Shown: positions 46,824 to 55,785, counted from the stretch's first letter. The stretch: 64,000 nucleotides of DNA from Stenomitos rutilans HA7619-LM2 (GCA_019358945.1 JAHHIE010000032.1:1-64000), one strand, 5' to 3'. Numbers and translations are program-made. Notes: generated by a model from the letters alone, not told the origin.

Positions 46824-48434
46824 TTAGCTCTTGCTATCATTTTTCAATGAGTGAAGCAGCTCAAGCAGTAAATGTCCTAGCTTCCCATCAAGTAAGGATT
46901 GAATAAGTAACAGACTACTCGTAGAAAGCATCAGCTTGCTGATATCCTCTCCATTGCCGTTTTGAAAAGTATAGATATTGGAGTCTCCCAAAACTCCGGC
47001 TTTGGGGGCTAATGCTTGGGCAATTTCAACGAATTTGGGTAATTCAGGGAGCATTTCTTGGATCAAATGTACTATTCGATCAGCATCTGTAGCTGGGATC
47101 AGATTGTGGCGAGTACCATCTGCTTTGGCTAAGCGTTCGATAATTTTGGCTTCATTCTCGACGGCATCAGCAGCTATTTCCGTTTTTAACTTTTCACGGT
47201 TGGATTTGGCTTGTTCAATCTCTGTCGTAAGCTCTTCTGCTTTTTTGGCACGATCAATTTCATGATCTAGTCTTTTTTGTTCTGCCTGAATAATCGAGAT
47301 TGCAACTTCAATTTCTTCGATTTCTAGTGCTTTATGGACTTTACTTCTCAAGGACTCTACCGTTTCTTTAATCCGCAGCTCGGTAGTTTCAATAAATTCT
47401 CTAGTACTGAATTTAGAAGTTTCGATCTCATCTTGCAATTTCTTTTGTTGTTTATCTTTATGTAGTTCAATATTTAGCTCATGATCAATCTTCCCTTTTT
47501 CAAATTCTTCAAGTTTTTTTAGCCTGCCAAGATGTTTCAGTTGGCGGTTGACCTCTATTTCTTCTATAGAACTACTTATCTCCCACTCTTTTTCTCGTAT
47601 ATCACGACCGATACCTAACTTATATTCCTGCATTTGTTTTTCTGCATCTAATTCACGCTTGTGTATTTTCTCTTCTGTATCTAGTTCTTTTTTGCGAGTC
47701 TCAAGAATTGCATTTTGTATGACATCTGTTCGATGCTGAATTGCTTGAGCATCAAAGTAGTTAGTGGCTGTATAGTCAGAGGTTTCATCAATCTCACCGA
47801 TAACAAGACCTGTAATCTTCAAGCCTAGATTCGACAAATCTTCTTTTAGTAGCTCTTTAGCTTGAGCACCAATATTTATTGCTGAAGTTTCCCCTGATGG
47901 ATTTCCTTCATTATCTTGTTGAGAACGGTTAGCTTGAAGAATAATAGTTCCTCGGCTTTTTTGGAGTTCATCTAGTGTATTTATTTTACTAGTCAATCCC
48001 CGAATCACAGACTCCGCACGTTTTCTTACTGCTTTATCAACTGCTACTGCTGAAATGCGATTTCCTTCATACAAAAAATTCATAGCTTTTTGTACATCTT
48101 CAATACAGACATAAACAGTTGCTTGCACAGTAGCTCGCAGATTATCCAGAGTACGAATATTAGAGACTTCTATGTTAATAGCAAATTCTTGGGCTGGTTC
48201 TACTGAATACAATTCATTAAAAGCTTTCATGACCCGGTTTTTTGCTTTTGTGAACTGGATGTTTTTAGGCAAGAGTTTAACCACACACAAAGTGACCGCT
48301 ACAGTGACCACCGCAGTCAATGCAACTGGCCATAATGGGAAATTTGTGGGAATTTTCTGTGGGGACGATACAGAAGGAGTGGCACTAGACTGAGCTACGA
48401 TAAAAGGCACTGATTGATTAGTTTTCGTTATCAT
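46824..48434 (-). CDS. SPFH/flotillin-like membrane protein with long coiled coil
   Basis: The 536-residue protein has one membrane helix near residues 30-55 (VALTAVVTVAVTLCVVKLL). An SPFH-like domain follows (about 70-230: FAINIEVSNIRTLDNLRATV, then LLKEDLSNLGLKITGLVIG). A highly charged coiled coil of about 200 residues and a C-terminal oligomerisation-type region complete it. SPFH proteins form membrane microdomain rings. Upstream lies a 229-bp Tn3-derived element. The lysozyme-peptidase gene follows 113 bases after, so the pair may act together at the envelope. Confidence 0.8.
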   Translation of the reverse strand: MITKTNQSVPFIVAQSSATPSVSSPQKIPTNFPLWPVALTAVVTVAVTLCVVKLLPKNIQFTKAKNRVMKAFNELYSVEPAQEFAINIEVSNIRTLDNLRATVQATVYVCIEDVQKAMNFLYEGNRISAVAVDKAVRKRAESVIRGLTSKINTLDELQKSRGTIILQANRSQQDNEGNPSGETSAINIGAQAKELLKEDLSNLGLKITGLVIGEIDETSDYTATNYFDAQAIQHRTDVIQNAILETRKKELDTEEKIHKRELDAEKQMQEYKLGIGRDIREKEWEISSSIEEIEVNRQLKHLGRLKKLEEFEKGKIDHELNIELHKDKQQKKLQDEIETSKFSTREFIETTELRIKETVESLRSKVHKALEIEEIEVAISIIQAEQKRLDHEIDRAKKAEELTTEIEQAKSNREKLKTEIAADAVENEAKIIERLAKADGTRHNLIPATDADRIVHLIQEMLPELPKFVEIAQALAPKAGVLGDSNIYTFQNGNGEDISKLMLSTSSLLLIQSLLDGKLGHLLLELLHSLKNDSKS

Positions 48435-48524
48435 TGCTCTTTAGGCTGTATAACTTTATCGGATAATAAAGGAGAAAACGGCTGAAATCCTGCGCTTTAT
48501 AGGCTTCGTTAAAGGCGCGGTCCC

Positions 48525-48753
48525 GGGGGGTGAGTAGCACCAGAATAGAAAACAACGTTAAGGCTGAAACAGCTATTGAGAAGGCATTTCAAAAAGCAAT
48601 TTTCAGTCTCACTGAGACGTACCAATTAGCCCTTAGGCTAATTGGTACAGAAATCTGGAACGAGATAGCAGGGGTTTCAAGCTCTTGTTTTTCAGCAGGT
48701 TCAACTGGTACATCTCTTAACGTGACTTTCTGGTCGGATGATACTCAAACCCC
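48525..48753. mobile_element. 229-bp Tn3-derived miniature element (TIME), copy 1
   Basis: 38-bp ends lie at 48525-48562 (GGGGGGTGAGTAGCACCAGA) and, inverted, at 48716-48753 (outer end GGGGTTTGAGTATCATCCGA). Both end inward in ACGTTAAG, the classic Tn3 end. The direct repeat GTCCC flanks it on both sides (48520-48524, 48754-48758), proving transposition. The inside has no gene but holds a palindrome (GTACCAATTAGCC...GGCTAATTGGTAC). It is a non-autonomous element moved by a Tn3-type transposase in trans. A same-length inverted copy lies at 62887-63115. Confidence 0.92.
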
Positions 48754-48939
48754 GTCCCTATAGAAAGTACTTTTCAAGGATTATATTTCTTAGGGATTAT
48801 ATTTTAAGCATCAATATAACTCCTTGCACAGGAATTATATTGATTCTCTCTAACAATTGTTTACAAAATGGCAACTTGCTAATAGTCAGTATCGAATCTC
48901 TGAAATGATGCTCTGGACACTGAGAACGTTGAGTTTTTT
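48754..48939. other. Intergenic region without a recognisable gene
   Basis: Short AT-rich stretch with ATTATATT repeats between the miniature element and the structured region at 48940-49290. Confidence 0.35.
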
Positions 48940-49290
48940 GATCTGGGTCAGATCAGCTCCTACCATTTGGTGGAGAGCAGATCGGGGTAAAATGAGGAGC
49001 GAATACCGTTGGCGAAGTGTGACACGAAGTCACGGTGAGTAAGTGAGGAGCCCACTCCTCTAGAGTTGTGCCTAACTCTATCCCCACCCAAAGTAGCGTT
49101 GCTGATAACAGCAGGGTTTCAGAGCTAACGGGGAATGCCTGAGGATACATCTAGCCGAACGAAGCATCCGGGATAGGGGGAGACCGGACGAGGTAACGCA
49201 AGTGAACTCTTATCGAAGCCCCGTTACGGTAGCTCAGTGAAATGGCTGAGACACTGAATTCAAAAGGCATTGAGATGCAGTCGAGTAGGA
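48940..49290 (+). ncRNA. Structured RNA-like sequence, possibly a truncated group II intron 5' part
   Basis: The stretch has several short hairpins (GTGTGACACGAAGTCAC; GAGGAGCCCACTCCTC; TTGCTGATAACAGCA) and a TAACGCAAGTGAAC block. A similar block (TAACGAAAGTGAAC) occurs in the intron at 53541. No reading frame is convincing. Intron class, ends and truncation point cannot be fixed by eye. Confidence 0.35.
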
Positions 49291-49316
49291 CATCACTGCC
49301 CTACCCTCATACTGGC

Positions 49317-49985
49317 TCAAACAGAAGCAGCCAGAGCATTCTTTACAGTTGTATGATGCCAAATCTTTCCTCTTTTAGTGGGAATATTTTGGACGTTCAA
49401 CCAAGCCGCGATCGCGCTGAAAGACTTGCCGGAGCGACGATGTTTTTTCATCAGGGCAATGACTGCTGTCTCAGCAGCGTCAACCACTAGGGCTTTGGCG
49501 ACGGCCCTTTGACCGAGCTTAGGCGCACCATAGGCATAGCCGCCCTGTTCTGCCTTCGCCTTCCGCCCCCCTTGGGTACGCTCGTTGATGACATCACGTT
49601 CCAGTGTGGCGACGGCTGCCATGACAGTGAGGATCATGCGGCCGGTGGGGGTGGAAGTATCAACCTGCAGGTCAAGCAGTACCAGCGCTTTGTTATGGGG
49701 TTGTAAGGTGTCCTCGACGAGTGCCAGCACATCACGGGTATTCCGGGCAATACGATCGAGCTTCAAAGCAATAATCCCGTCTGCCTGAGTCCTGACCAGT
49801 TCCAGAGCCACTTGGAACTGAGGACGATGTTCCGCGTTTTTGCCGCTGCCGACTTCCTGAAAGACTTGGACGAGTTCGTGACCAAAGGCTTCACAATAGG
49901 CGGCAATCCGTCGCCGTTGTTCCGACAGCGAGGTGTTATCGGCTTGCGATTCACTGCTGACACGAATATAACCAACTAATTTCAT
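49317..49985 (-). CDS. Serine recombinase (resolvase/invertase family)
   Basis: The 222-residue protein starts at ATG 49985; the TTG two codons earlier is not needed. The N-terminal catalytic domain has YIRVSSESQADN with the nucleophile Ser, ALKLDRIARN and TPTGRMILTVMAAVATLERD. The C-terminal HTH contains GKSFSAIAAWLNVQNIPTKRG. By family it performs DNA inversion or resolution. A perfect 25-bp inverted repeat lies 28 bases upstream of the start and may be its site or operator. There is no resolvase in the nearby Tn3 elements, so it may serve the plasmid. Confidence 0.92.
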   Translation of the reverse strand: MKLVGYIRVSSESQADNTSLSEQRRRIAAYCEAFGHELVQVFQEVGSGKNAEHRPQFQVALELVRTQADGIIALKLDRIARNTRDVLALVEDTLQPHNKALVLLDLQVDTSTPTGRMILTVMAAVATLERDVINERTQGGRKAKAEQGGYAYGAPKLGQRAVAKALVVDAAETAVIALMKKHRRSGKSFSAIAAWLNVQNIPTKRGKIWHHTTVKNALAASV

Positions 49986-50013
49986 GTTCAAAGCCTATCT
50001 GTGATGGCTTCTT

Positions 50014-50065
50014 AAGCTTAACGCGCCGATAGATTATTACAATAATCTATCGGCGCGTTAAGCTT
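50014..50065. promoter_or_regulatory. Perfect 25-bp inverted repeat upstream of serine recombinase
   Basis: AAGCTTAACGCGCCGATAGA and five more bases form an arm at 50014-50038. It is exactly inverted at 50041-50065 with only AC between. Without a T-run it is not a typical terminator. It is a candidate recombination or operator site. Confidence 0.75.
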
Positions 50066-50407
50066 GAATCATTATCCAGAAGGATTTAGAGGCAGTTTTA
50101 GGAGGTGTTATACCGTACAATCGCTGTATGAGGGGGTTCTTTGCATGTGCGCCGAGCAAAGAACCCCAAGATGTTGTCCGCCAAGAAGACCAAGCTCCTT
50201 TGTGCGATGGTCATGCTCTCACTAATTTCGCTATTGTGCGTACGATGGTGCTCAATCTCTTGCGGCAGCATGGCTTTGACTCTATCACTCAGGGATTGCG
50301 CTGCATGGTTCAAGACATCCCCGACCTATTTTTCTATTTAGGGGTTGCGTTTAACTCAACCCCTAAGTGAGCACTTGTGCTGCTCAGGTTTACTTATGAG
50401 TCAGCAA
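50066..50407. other. Region between recombinase and partition locus
   Basis: Only short weak frames. A hairpin TTAGGGGTTG...CAACCCCTAA at 50338-50366 could act in termination. No gene is called. Confidence 0.35.
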
Positions 50408-50715
50408 TTGAACATCTAAATGTCTGGACATTCAAGCATCTAGTTTCTTGATTGAGGGCACGTGGGACCTCTTACTCCTTACCTTGAACGACCTGGACGA
50501 CTTAACCCACTACTTTAAGAGTCTAGACATCTGAACATCTGGACATTTAAGTTAGGACTAAGTGAGCCCGCTTATTTCTAACTACGCTTCTGATATCCGA
50601 TAAGAGAGGCAGGAAAAGGCGTTCTGTAGGCATGGAAAACGTTCAGACATCTGAACATTCAAACATTCAAGTTTCTAAACATTCAGACATCCAGATGCTT
50701 AAGCTTCTAAATGCT
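50408..50715. repeat. Partition-site-like repeats ACATCTGGACAT / ACATTCA
   Basis: Repeats of the form (A)ACATCT(G/A)(G/A)ACAT and ACATTCA(A/G) occur in two dense clusters (about 50414-50440, 50521-50552) and one just before parA (about 50643-50715). Such arrays are typical centromeres bound by RHH partition proteins. Confidence 0.75.
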
Positions 50716-50755
50716 TTAGGCGGTAAACTACCGTCAAGCCTCATGAAACTGACCA

Positions 50756-51349
50756 ATGATTATCACGATCGCATCCTTTAAGGGTGGTGTGGGCAAAAGT
50801 ACAACTGCTTTGCACCTAGCAGCGTTTTGCCAAATGAGAGCACCCACACTGCTGGTTGACGGCGACTTAAACCGTTCTGCCTTGCAATGGGCAAGCGCTG
50901 GGAACCTGCCTTTTAAGGTGGTTGACGAGAAGGCTGCCGTTAAGTTTGCCCGCAATTACGAGCATATTGTGGTTGATACCCCTGCTAGACCTGCACCGGA
51001 CGATCTGAAAACACTGGCATCGGGGACGGATTTGCTAATTCTCCCTACATCCCCTGACGCGCTGGCAATGGGGGCAATGCTGCAAATGGTCGACGCACTG
51101 CAAGGTTTGGACGCTGACTATCGCATCTTGCTGACTCTAATTCCGCCAGCGCCCAGCAAGGTGGGGGAGGAAGCGCGATCATCGCTGGAGAGTGCAGGAT
51201 TGCCCCTCTTCAAAACAGGTATTCGACGGTTGGCAGTCTTTCAGAAGGCGGCACTTGAAGGGGTGCCTGTGAATGAGGTGAAAGGCGATTCCTATGCTGG
51301 TATTGCATGGCGATGCTACCTCGAAGTGGGTAGGGAGATTATGCCATGA
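50756..51349 (+). CDS. parA: ParA-type partition ATPase
   Basis: The 197-residue protein is a short ParA/MinD-like ATPase: deviant Walker A FKGGVGKST (residues 8-16), Walker A' LLVDGDLNRSA, and Walker B HIVVDTPARP. There is no N-terminal HTH, so it belongs to the type Ib group, whose partner is a small RHH protein. It moves plasmid copies apart along the nucleoid using ATP. Its stop overlaps the start of the RHH gene by 4 bases (ATGA). Confidence 0.95.
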   Translation: MIITIASFKGGVGKSTTALHLAAFCQMRAPTLLVDGDLNRSALQWASAGNLPFKVVDEKAAVKFARNYEHIVVDTPARPAPDDLKTLASGTDLLILPTSPDALAMGAMLQMVDALQGLDADYRILLTLIPPAPSKVGEEARSSLESAGLPLFKTGIRRLAVFQKAALEGVPVNEVKGDSYAGIAWRCYLEVGREIMP

Positions 51350-51636
51350 GCACCAAGAAAGAAGGGAGCCGCTTTGACAACCTTTTTGGCGCTGTCCGGT
51401 CCGGGCAGGCAGCAGAAACATCTGAACGTTCAGACACTCAAACATCTAATACAACTGAACATCTGGACATCCAGACATCTAAGAGCAAAGACCCTAACTA
51501 TCAGCGGACGACGATTTACCTGCCGAAAGCTATGCATCGACGCCTAAAAGCAGCGGCAGCAACTGAAGGGAAGGAAATGAGCGCGATCATGGAAGAACTG
51601 CTAGAGCTGTGGTTAGACTCAAGGCTAGATACTTAA
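51346..51636 (+). CDS. RHH partition protein (ParB-like) with centromere repeats in its coding sequence
   Basis: The 96-residue protein has a basic N-terminus, then a Ser/Thr/Asp-rich linker (ETSERSDTQTSNTTEHLDIQ, residues 25-45). A clear ribbon-helix-helix domain follows (RTTIYLPKAMHRRLKAAAAT, then MSAIMEELLELWLD). The linker is encoded by the same ACATCTGGACAT-type repeats seen in the intergenic array (51418-51482). By family it binds the centromere and repression sites and activates ParA. Confidence 0.88.
   Translation: MSTKKEGSRFDNLFGAVRSGQAAETSERSDTQTSNTTEHLDIQTSKSKDPNYQRTTIYLPKAMHRRLKAAAATEGKEMSAIMEELLELWLDSRLDT
51418..51482. repeat. Partition repeats inside the RHH gene
   Basis: AACATCTGAACGTTCAGACA, ACTGAACATCTGGACATCCA and neighbours match the intergenic array units but lie in frame within the gene. 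They encode the low-complexity linker. Confidence 0.8.
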
Positions 51637-51676
51637 ACATCTAGACATCTGGAAGCTTAGATGTTTAGATGTTTGC
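51634..51676. repeat. Partition repeats downstream of the RHH gene
   Basis: AACATCTAGACATCTGGAAG and the inverted TTAGATGTTTAGATGTTTG follow the stop codon. They continue the array to the right of the gene. Confidence 0.75.
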
Positions 51677-51850
51677 GTCATGCTTCCACTGCTTCTGAAG
51701 TAGAGGCTGTGTCTTACGTGCCAATGCCTACTCAAAGCTCTCGAAGATTAGCCCAAACAATACCAGTCATGAACTCCTTCCAGAGAAAGTCCTCAGAGGA
51801 AGCCTGAGAATACACCTGCTATTGATGGCGTAGGAAACTTCATTCAGAAC

Positions 51851-52678
51851 TTAGTTCTGCTGCGATTGCTGTTGCCGGGTAATGCGCGCGATCGTTTCGA
51901 CCTCCACGCCCAACTCCTCAGCAATTTGTTCGGCACTCAAACCAAGCCTCAAAAAGCTAGGAACCGCACGGGCAAGAACTTCTTCAACGCCCTCTTCCTT
52001 GACCTCTTGATAGAACCGGGTCTGCTTCAGTTCGTCTAATCCCAGCATTTGCCTGATTGCCTCCCGCTCAAGGGTTGGAAACTTATACACCAGTGTCGCT
52101 AACACCAATTCTACGACGCGCTCACGCTCTGCGCCATCCGTAACCTCATCCCTGGCTCGCTCAACCAGTTGTCTTGCACGCTCTGGAGCCACAGCATCAT
52201 CCAAACCAATGAGTTGCAGTACACGCAGCTCCAACGATTGCTCAGTCAGGTTAGCTGGTAACTGATCTAAGTAGACGCGCTGGAAGCGAGCACTACTGGC
52301 ATAGTCTTGAAAGTGAAGGGGTAACTGTGGGTCAAGGTTACGCTGGGTAAAGATCAGAATACCTAGCCAGTCTTGCACCGGTTGGTAATCACGCAAGTAC
52401 AGAAAGATTTCAGCAAAGAAGCTGTGATAGAGAATCTTTTTCTGATCACGATAGCCCTGCACCTCCACAAAGACGAGGGGCAAGTCCACGGCATCCGGTG
52501 AGGGGGTGAGCACGCCATCAATCCGGAAGGCCAGCTGCTTCACCTCCTGAGAGCCAAACGCATAAGTGCCTGCAGGGGGAGTGGTCTCGCCAAGGAGTTG
52601 AAATACTAAGTCAGGGCGATCCTTAAATAAACGGTAGAACAACGTATCCGTCTTCACAAGTGGTTCCGGTCTTGGCAC
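51851..52678 (-). CDS. DUF2887 / Rpn-family putative nuclease
   Basis: The 275-residue protein matches the DUF2887 Rpn-like family of cyanobacteria: KTDTLFYRLFKDRPDLVFQL at the start, FRIDGVLTP with the catalytic Asp, and PLVFVEVQGYRDQKK with the E-x-Q of the PD-(D/E)xK nuclease fold. A helical C-terminal half ends in an HTH-like segment (GLSAEQIAEELGVEVETIAR). The start may instead be the GTG of VKTDTLF. Rpn nucleases cleave DNA and promote recombination; the cyanobacterial members are untested as far as I know. Confidence 0.88.
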   Translation of the reverse strand: MPRPEPLVKTDTLFYRLFKDRPDLVFQLLGETTPPAGTYAFGSQEVKQLAFRIDGVLTPSPDAVDLPLVFVEVQGYRDQKKILYHSFFAEIFLYLRDYQPVQDWLGILIFTQRNLDPQLPLHFQDYASSARFQRVYLDQLPANLTEQSLELRVLQLIGLDDAVAPERARQLVERARDEVTDGAERERVVELVLATLVYKFPTLEREAIRQMLGLDELKQTRFYQEVKEEGVEEVLARAVPSFLRLGLSAEQIAEELGVEVETIARITRQQQSQQN

Positions 52679-52947
52679 AGCAGTCTGATTGTAAGCGGTG
52701 CGTGACCAAGCGCGCTGGAGCCGTCGCCATCGGAGCGTGATCGCTCAACACAGGTTACAGCAGAAGACACAACTAGAGAAAAAGACATTTTCAGCCACTC
52801 TGTTTCACGTCACCGCTGAAGCACTCTCTACTACGGGTCTGATGTGAAACAGCGATCGCACACAGCCAAGCGACTCTAGCAACGTTCAGACATTGGCAAG
52901 CGAGCGACGCGATAGTACAGTTGTGAGAACCAGTAGAGAGTCGGCAG

Positions 52948-53232
52948 ATGAGTGAGTTTGAGCGTGACTGGACACACACAGAGCGGGAGCAACATGCCCG
53001 ACTGCTCTATCAGTTAAAACGGGAGATTGTCGCCAAACGGCAGGCAGAGCAAGCGCAGACAAGACTACAGCGCACGGCTCAGCCACCCCAAAGAACACTC
53101 ATAGCCTCCTTGCCGTCAGTGGCCACACCAACGGAAACGGCCCGCCCCTCCAGCTTGGTCCCAAAGTTGGAGACGGCTACCAACTTGAGCCGTGGGCAGG
53201 CAGCACCAGGGCGTACTTCAACGCTGGACTAA
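52948..53232 (+). CDS. Small hypothetical charged protein
   Basis: The 94-residue frame has a helical, charged first half (FERDWTHTEREQHARLLYQL and onward) and a low-complexity Pro/Ser/Thr tail. The codon pattern looks plausible, but no family is recognised. It may be a plasmid-specific small protein. Confidence 0.45.
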   Translation: MSEFERDWTHTEREQHARLLYQLKREIVAKRQAEQAQTRLQRTAQPPQRTLIASLPSVATPTETARPSSLVPKLETATNLSRGQAAPGRTSTLD

Positions 53233-54054
53233 AATCGGCCTAACTACGTTGTAGTACAACGGCTGAAACGCCCATTCCTTCGTAGCGGTCGATCGCCACA
53301 ACGCCGATTCTATGGTGGCACTTCTGCGGTGTTATGCAACTAATCAAGCCTTTAAGGCGATTAGCAAAGCCTACGAATCAAGCCTTTCACTAGCAAGGCT
53401 GATAGTGATTTATACCCCTCCGGGGCAATGGCTCATTTTTACACGAATGGGTCTGTGCGACTTGTTTCCGCTCAAATCGAGTCCTAAAGGGCTAGAAATA
53501 AAGCGGAGTCAGGGTTCTGAACCTTGATAACTCATCTTTCGTGTGGTGCGTCCAGGTTGGACAATTCCAACTCCCCTAGTGCTGGGGTAACAGCGTAGCC
53601 CTCAAGTGTGCGACTGACCCTCAATCGCTTGAAGCAGGGCTAAAAGGCGGTCACTCAGAACCCGACTGAGAACTCCGTCGAGCAGAGCTGACCAAGGCTA
53701 ACGAAAGTGAACCCACGTTTGAACCATCGTCATCGTGAACAAGCCTACGCGGGTTTAGGGGCTTGCCCAAAAGGGAAAGGCTAACTGGCAGGCAGTTACG
53801 ACGCTTGACCTGCAAGCACTCAGCAAGAAACCCGGTGGAGAGTGGGAGCCTACAGTCAGCGCAAAACGGAAGATGGGAACAAAGTAACCTCCCCGACGGC
53901 TCTCTGAACGGTCGCTGTCAGAGTAGGTAGTCAGCCGCATGGGTCGGGGAGGCGGGATTGTCTCAGAAGCCAATGCCTCTGGGAAAGCCAGGGGATATGC
54001 TGACGGAGACACAGCCATTGGGAAGGTAGAGTTGTCAGTCGCAATGGACACGTC

Positions 54055-55374
54055 ATGAGCGAGTTAACGACTACGTATGAATGGAAGTCCATCCCCTGGC
54101 GCAAGCTGGAGCGGAAGGTCTTTAAGTTGCAAAAGCAAATCTACCGAGCCGCTGGTCGTGGTCAACGAGCAAAAGTGCGCAGGCTTCAGCGACTCCTGAT
54201 CCGCTCTTGGGCAGCCAGAGTTCTGGCAGTGCGACGAGTGACGCAAGATAATGCTGGCAAGAAGACAGCAGGCATCGACGGCTTAAAGTCGCTTCCACCG
54301 CCTCAACGGTTGTCCCTTGCCCAACGTCTTCAGTCTGGTTGGGGCAAGGCTTCTCCCACGCGTCGGGTCTGGATTCCCAAACCGGGTAACACCGAAGAAC
54401 TCAGACCGTTGCAGATTCCAACCTTAGAGGACAGGGCAAGACAAACCCTGTTCAAACTAGCGTTGGAAGCACAATGGGAAGCCAAGTTCGAGCCAAACTC
54501 GTTCGGCTTTCGCCCAGGACGCTCCTGTCACGATGCAATCATGGCGATCTACCTCCAGGTTTGTCATCAACCGAAATGGATCTTAGATGCCGATCTGGCC
54601 AAGTGTTTCGACACGATTGCGCAAAAACCCTTGTTGAAGAAGCTGAACGCCAGTCCGTTTGTCACTCGGCAAATCCGAGCGTGGCTGCGGGCAGGGGTCA
54701 TGGACAACTTCCAGTACAGTGAAACGCCACAGGGCGTGCCACAAGGCGGAAGTTTGTCACCCTTATTGGCGAATGTGGCGTTGCATGGCATGGAAACCTA
54801 CCTTGAGCGCTATGGCAAAGGGGCAAGGGTGATCCGCTATGCCGATGATCTGTTGGTGATCCATCCGCAACGGCAGGTCATTGAACACGCGCAACAGCTA
54901 CTAGGCAAGTGGCTGGCAAAGATGGGATTAGCCTTCAAGCCAAGTAAAACTCGCCTCTGTCACACCCTCGAAGCCGTGGATGGGCAGGTCGGGTTTGATT
55001 TCCTGGGTTTCTCGATTCGGCAATACCGAGTGAGTAAATATACATCCGGGCAGTCAATGAAAGGCTACAAAACGCTGATCCAGCCTAGCAAAGCAGCAAT
55101 GCAGAGACACCTTCAGCAATTGCAGACGGTGATTAGAAGCCACAAAGCAGCCCCACAAGTTGCTTTGATTCAACACCTCAACCCGATCATTCGGGGATGG
55201 TCGGCTTACTTCTCGGCACAGTGTAGTAAGAAGGCTTACGCCAAGCTGGATTACTTGCTCTATCAAAAACTGCGAGCCTGGGCACATCGTCGTCATCCTA
55301 ACAAGGGCGGACAATGGCGAGCCAGTCGCTACTGGCTAGTCAATCAAGGAGGAGGATGGGTCTTTGCTGCCTAG
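54055..55374 (+). CDS. ltrA: Group II intron reverse transcriptase-maturase
   Basis: The 439-residue protein has RT motifs in order: GIDGLKS, RPLQIPTLEDRARQ, FGFRPGRSCHDA, LDADLAKCFDTI with the first catalytic Asp, GVPQGGSLSPLLANV, VIRYADDLLVI with the YADD box, and GFDFLGFSIR. The maturase (X) domain contains LIQHLNPIIRGWSAYF. It ends WVFAA at an amber TAG. The same frame then continues into an HNH domain, so the protein was longer in the ancestor. It aids splicing and reverse-transcribes the intron. Confidence 0.92.
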   Translation: MSELTTTYEWKSIPWRKLERKVFKLQKQIYRAAGRGQRAKVRRLQRLLIRSWAARVLAVRRVTQDNAGKKTAGIDGLKSLPPPQRLSLAQRLQSGWGKASPTRRVWIPKPGNTEELRPLQIPTLEDRARQTLFKLALEAQWEAKFEPNSFGFRPGRSCHDAIMAIYLQVCHQPKWILDADLAKCFDTIAQKPLLKKLNASPFVTRQIRAWLRAGVMDNFQYSETPQGVPQGGSLSPLLANVALHGMETYLERYGKGARVIRYADDLLVIHPQRQVIEHAQQLLGKWLAKMGLAFKPSKTRLCHTLEAVDGQVGFDFLGFSIRQYRVSKYTSGQSMKGYKTLIQPSKAAMQRHLQQLQTVIRSHKAAPQVALIQHLNPIIRGWSAYFSAQCSKKAYAKLDYLLYQKLRAWAHRRHPNKGGQWRASRYWLVNQGGGWVFAA

Positions 55375-55785
55375 CAGGGAGAGAACCAGGTGCGGCTGCG
55401 TACTCACGTTCAAACTCCCATTGTCCGGCATGTCAAAGTCCAGGGCAGTCGCAGTCCTTTCGATGGGGACTGGAGTTACTGGGGCACCCGCAGGGGCAAA
55501 CACCCAGAACTCTCCACACAGATTGCCAAACTGCTGAAGCGGCAACAGGGAAAATGCTCACATTGCAGACTGTACTTTAAGTCAGATGACCTGCTGGAAG
55601 TCCACCATGTGGACGGCAAGCACCAAAATCATCAATGGGGCAATCTGACACTGCTACATCAGCATTGCCACGACCAAGTTCATTCCGGTATGCATGACAA
55701 GCACCCAGTGGTTGAGGAGCCGGATGAAGCGAAAGTTTCACGTCCGGTTTTGCAGACGAGTCGGGCGGGTGACCGTCCGGCTTAG
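55375..55785 (+). pseudogene. HNH endonuclease part of the intron protein, separated by an amber codon
   Basis: In the same frame as the RT, directly after TAG 55372-55374, come VRLRTHVQTPIVRHVKV, SPFDGDWSYWGTRRGK and the HNH domain CSHCRLYFKSDD, EVHHVDGKHQNH, LLHQHCHD. The zinc cysteine and histidine residues are present. A GTG at 55390 could start it independently. Otherwise the domain is lost unless the stop is read through. Confidence 0.8.
55717..55751 (+). ncRNA. Group II intron domain V
   Basis: GAGCCGGATGAAGCGAAAGT followed by TTCACGTCCGGTTT forms the domain V hairpin, with the catalytic AGC-type triad replaced as in many bacterial introns and a GAAA tetraloop. It overlaps the HNH coding end. 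Confidence 0.85.

Noticed and set aside
50098-50313. 71-codon minus-strand frame before the partition locus
   Set aside because: No family recognised and overlapped by equally long opposite-strand frames.
53312-53527. 71-codon frame before the intron
   Set aside because: No supporting sequence features; likely chance.
53616-53620. Second GTGTG as the group II intron start
   Set aside because: It lies inside a TAGCCCT...AGGGCTA helix, so the intron must begin further upstream.
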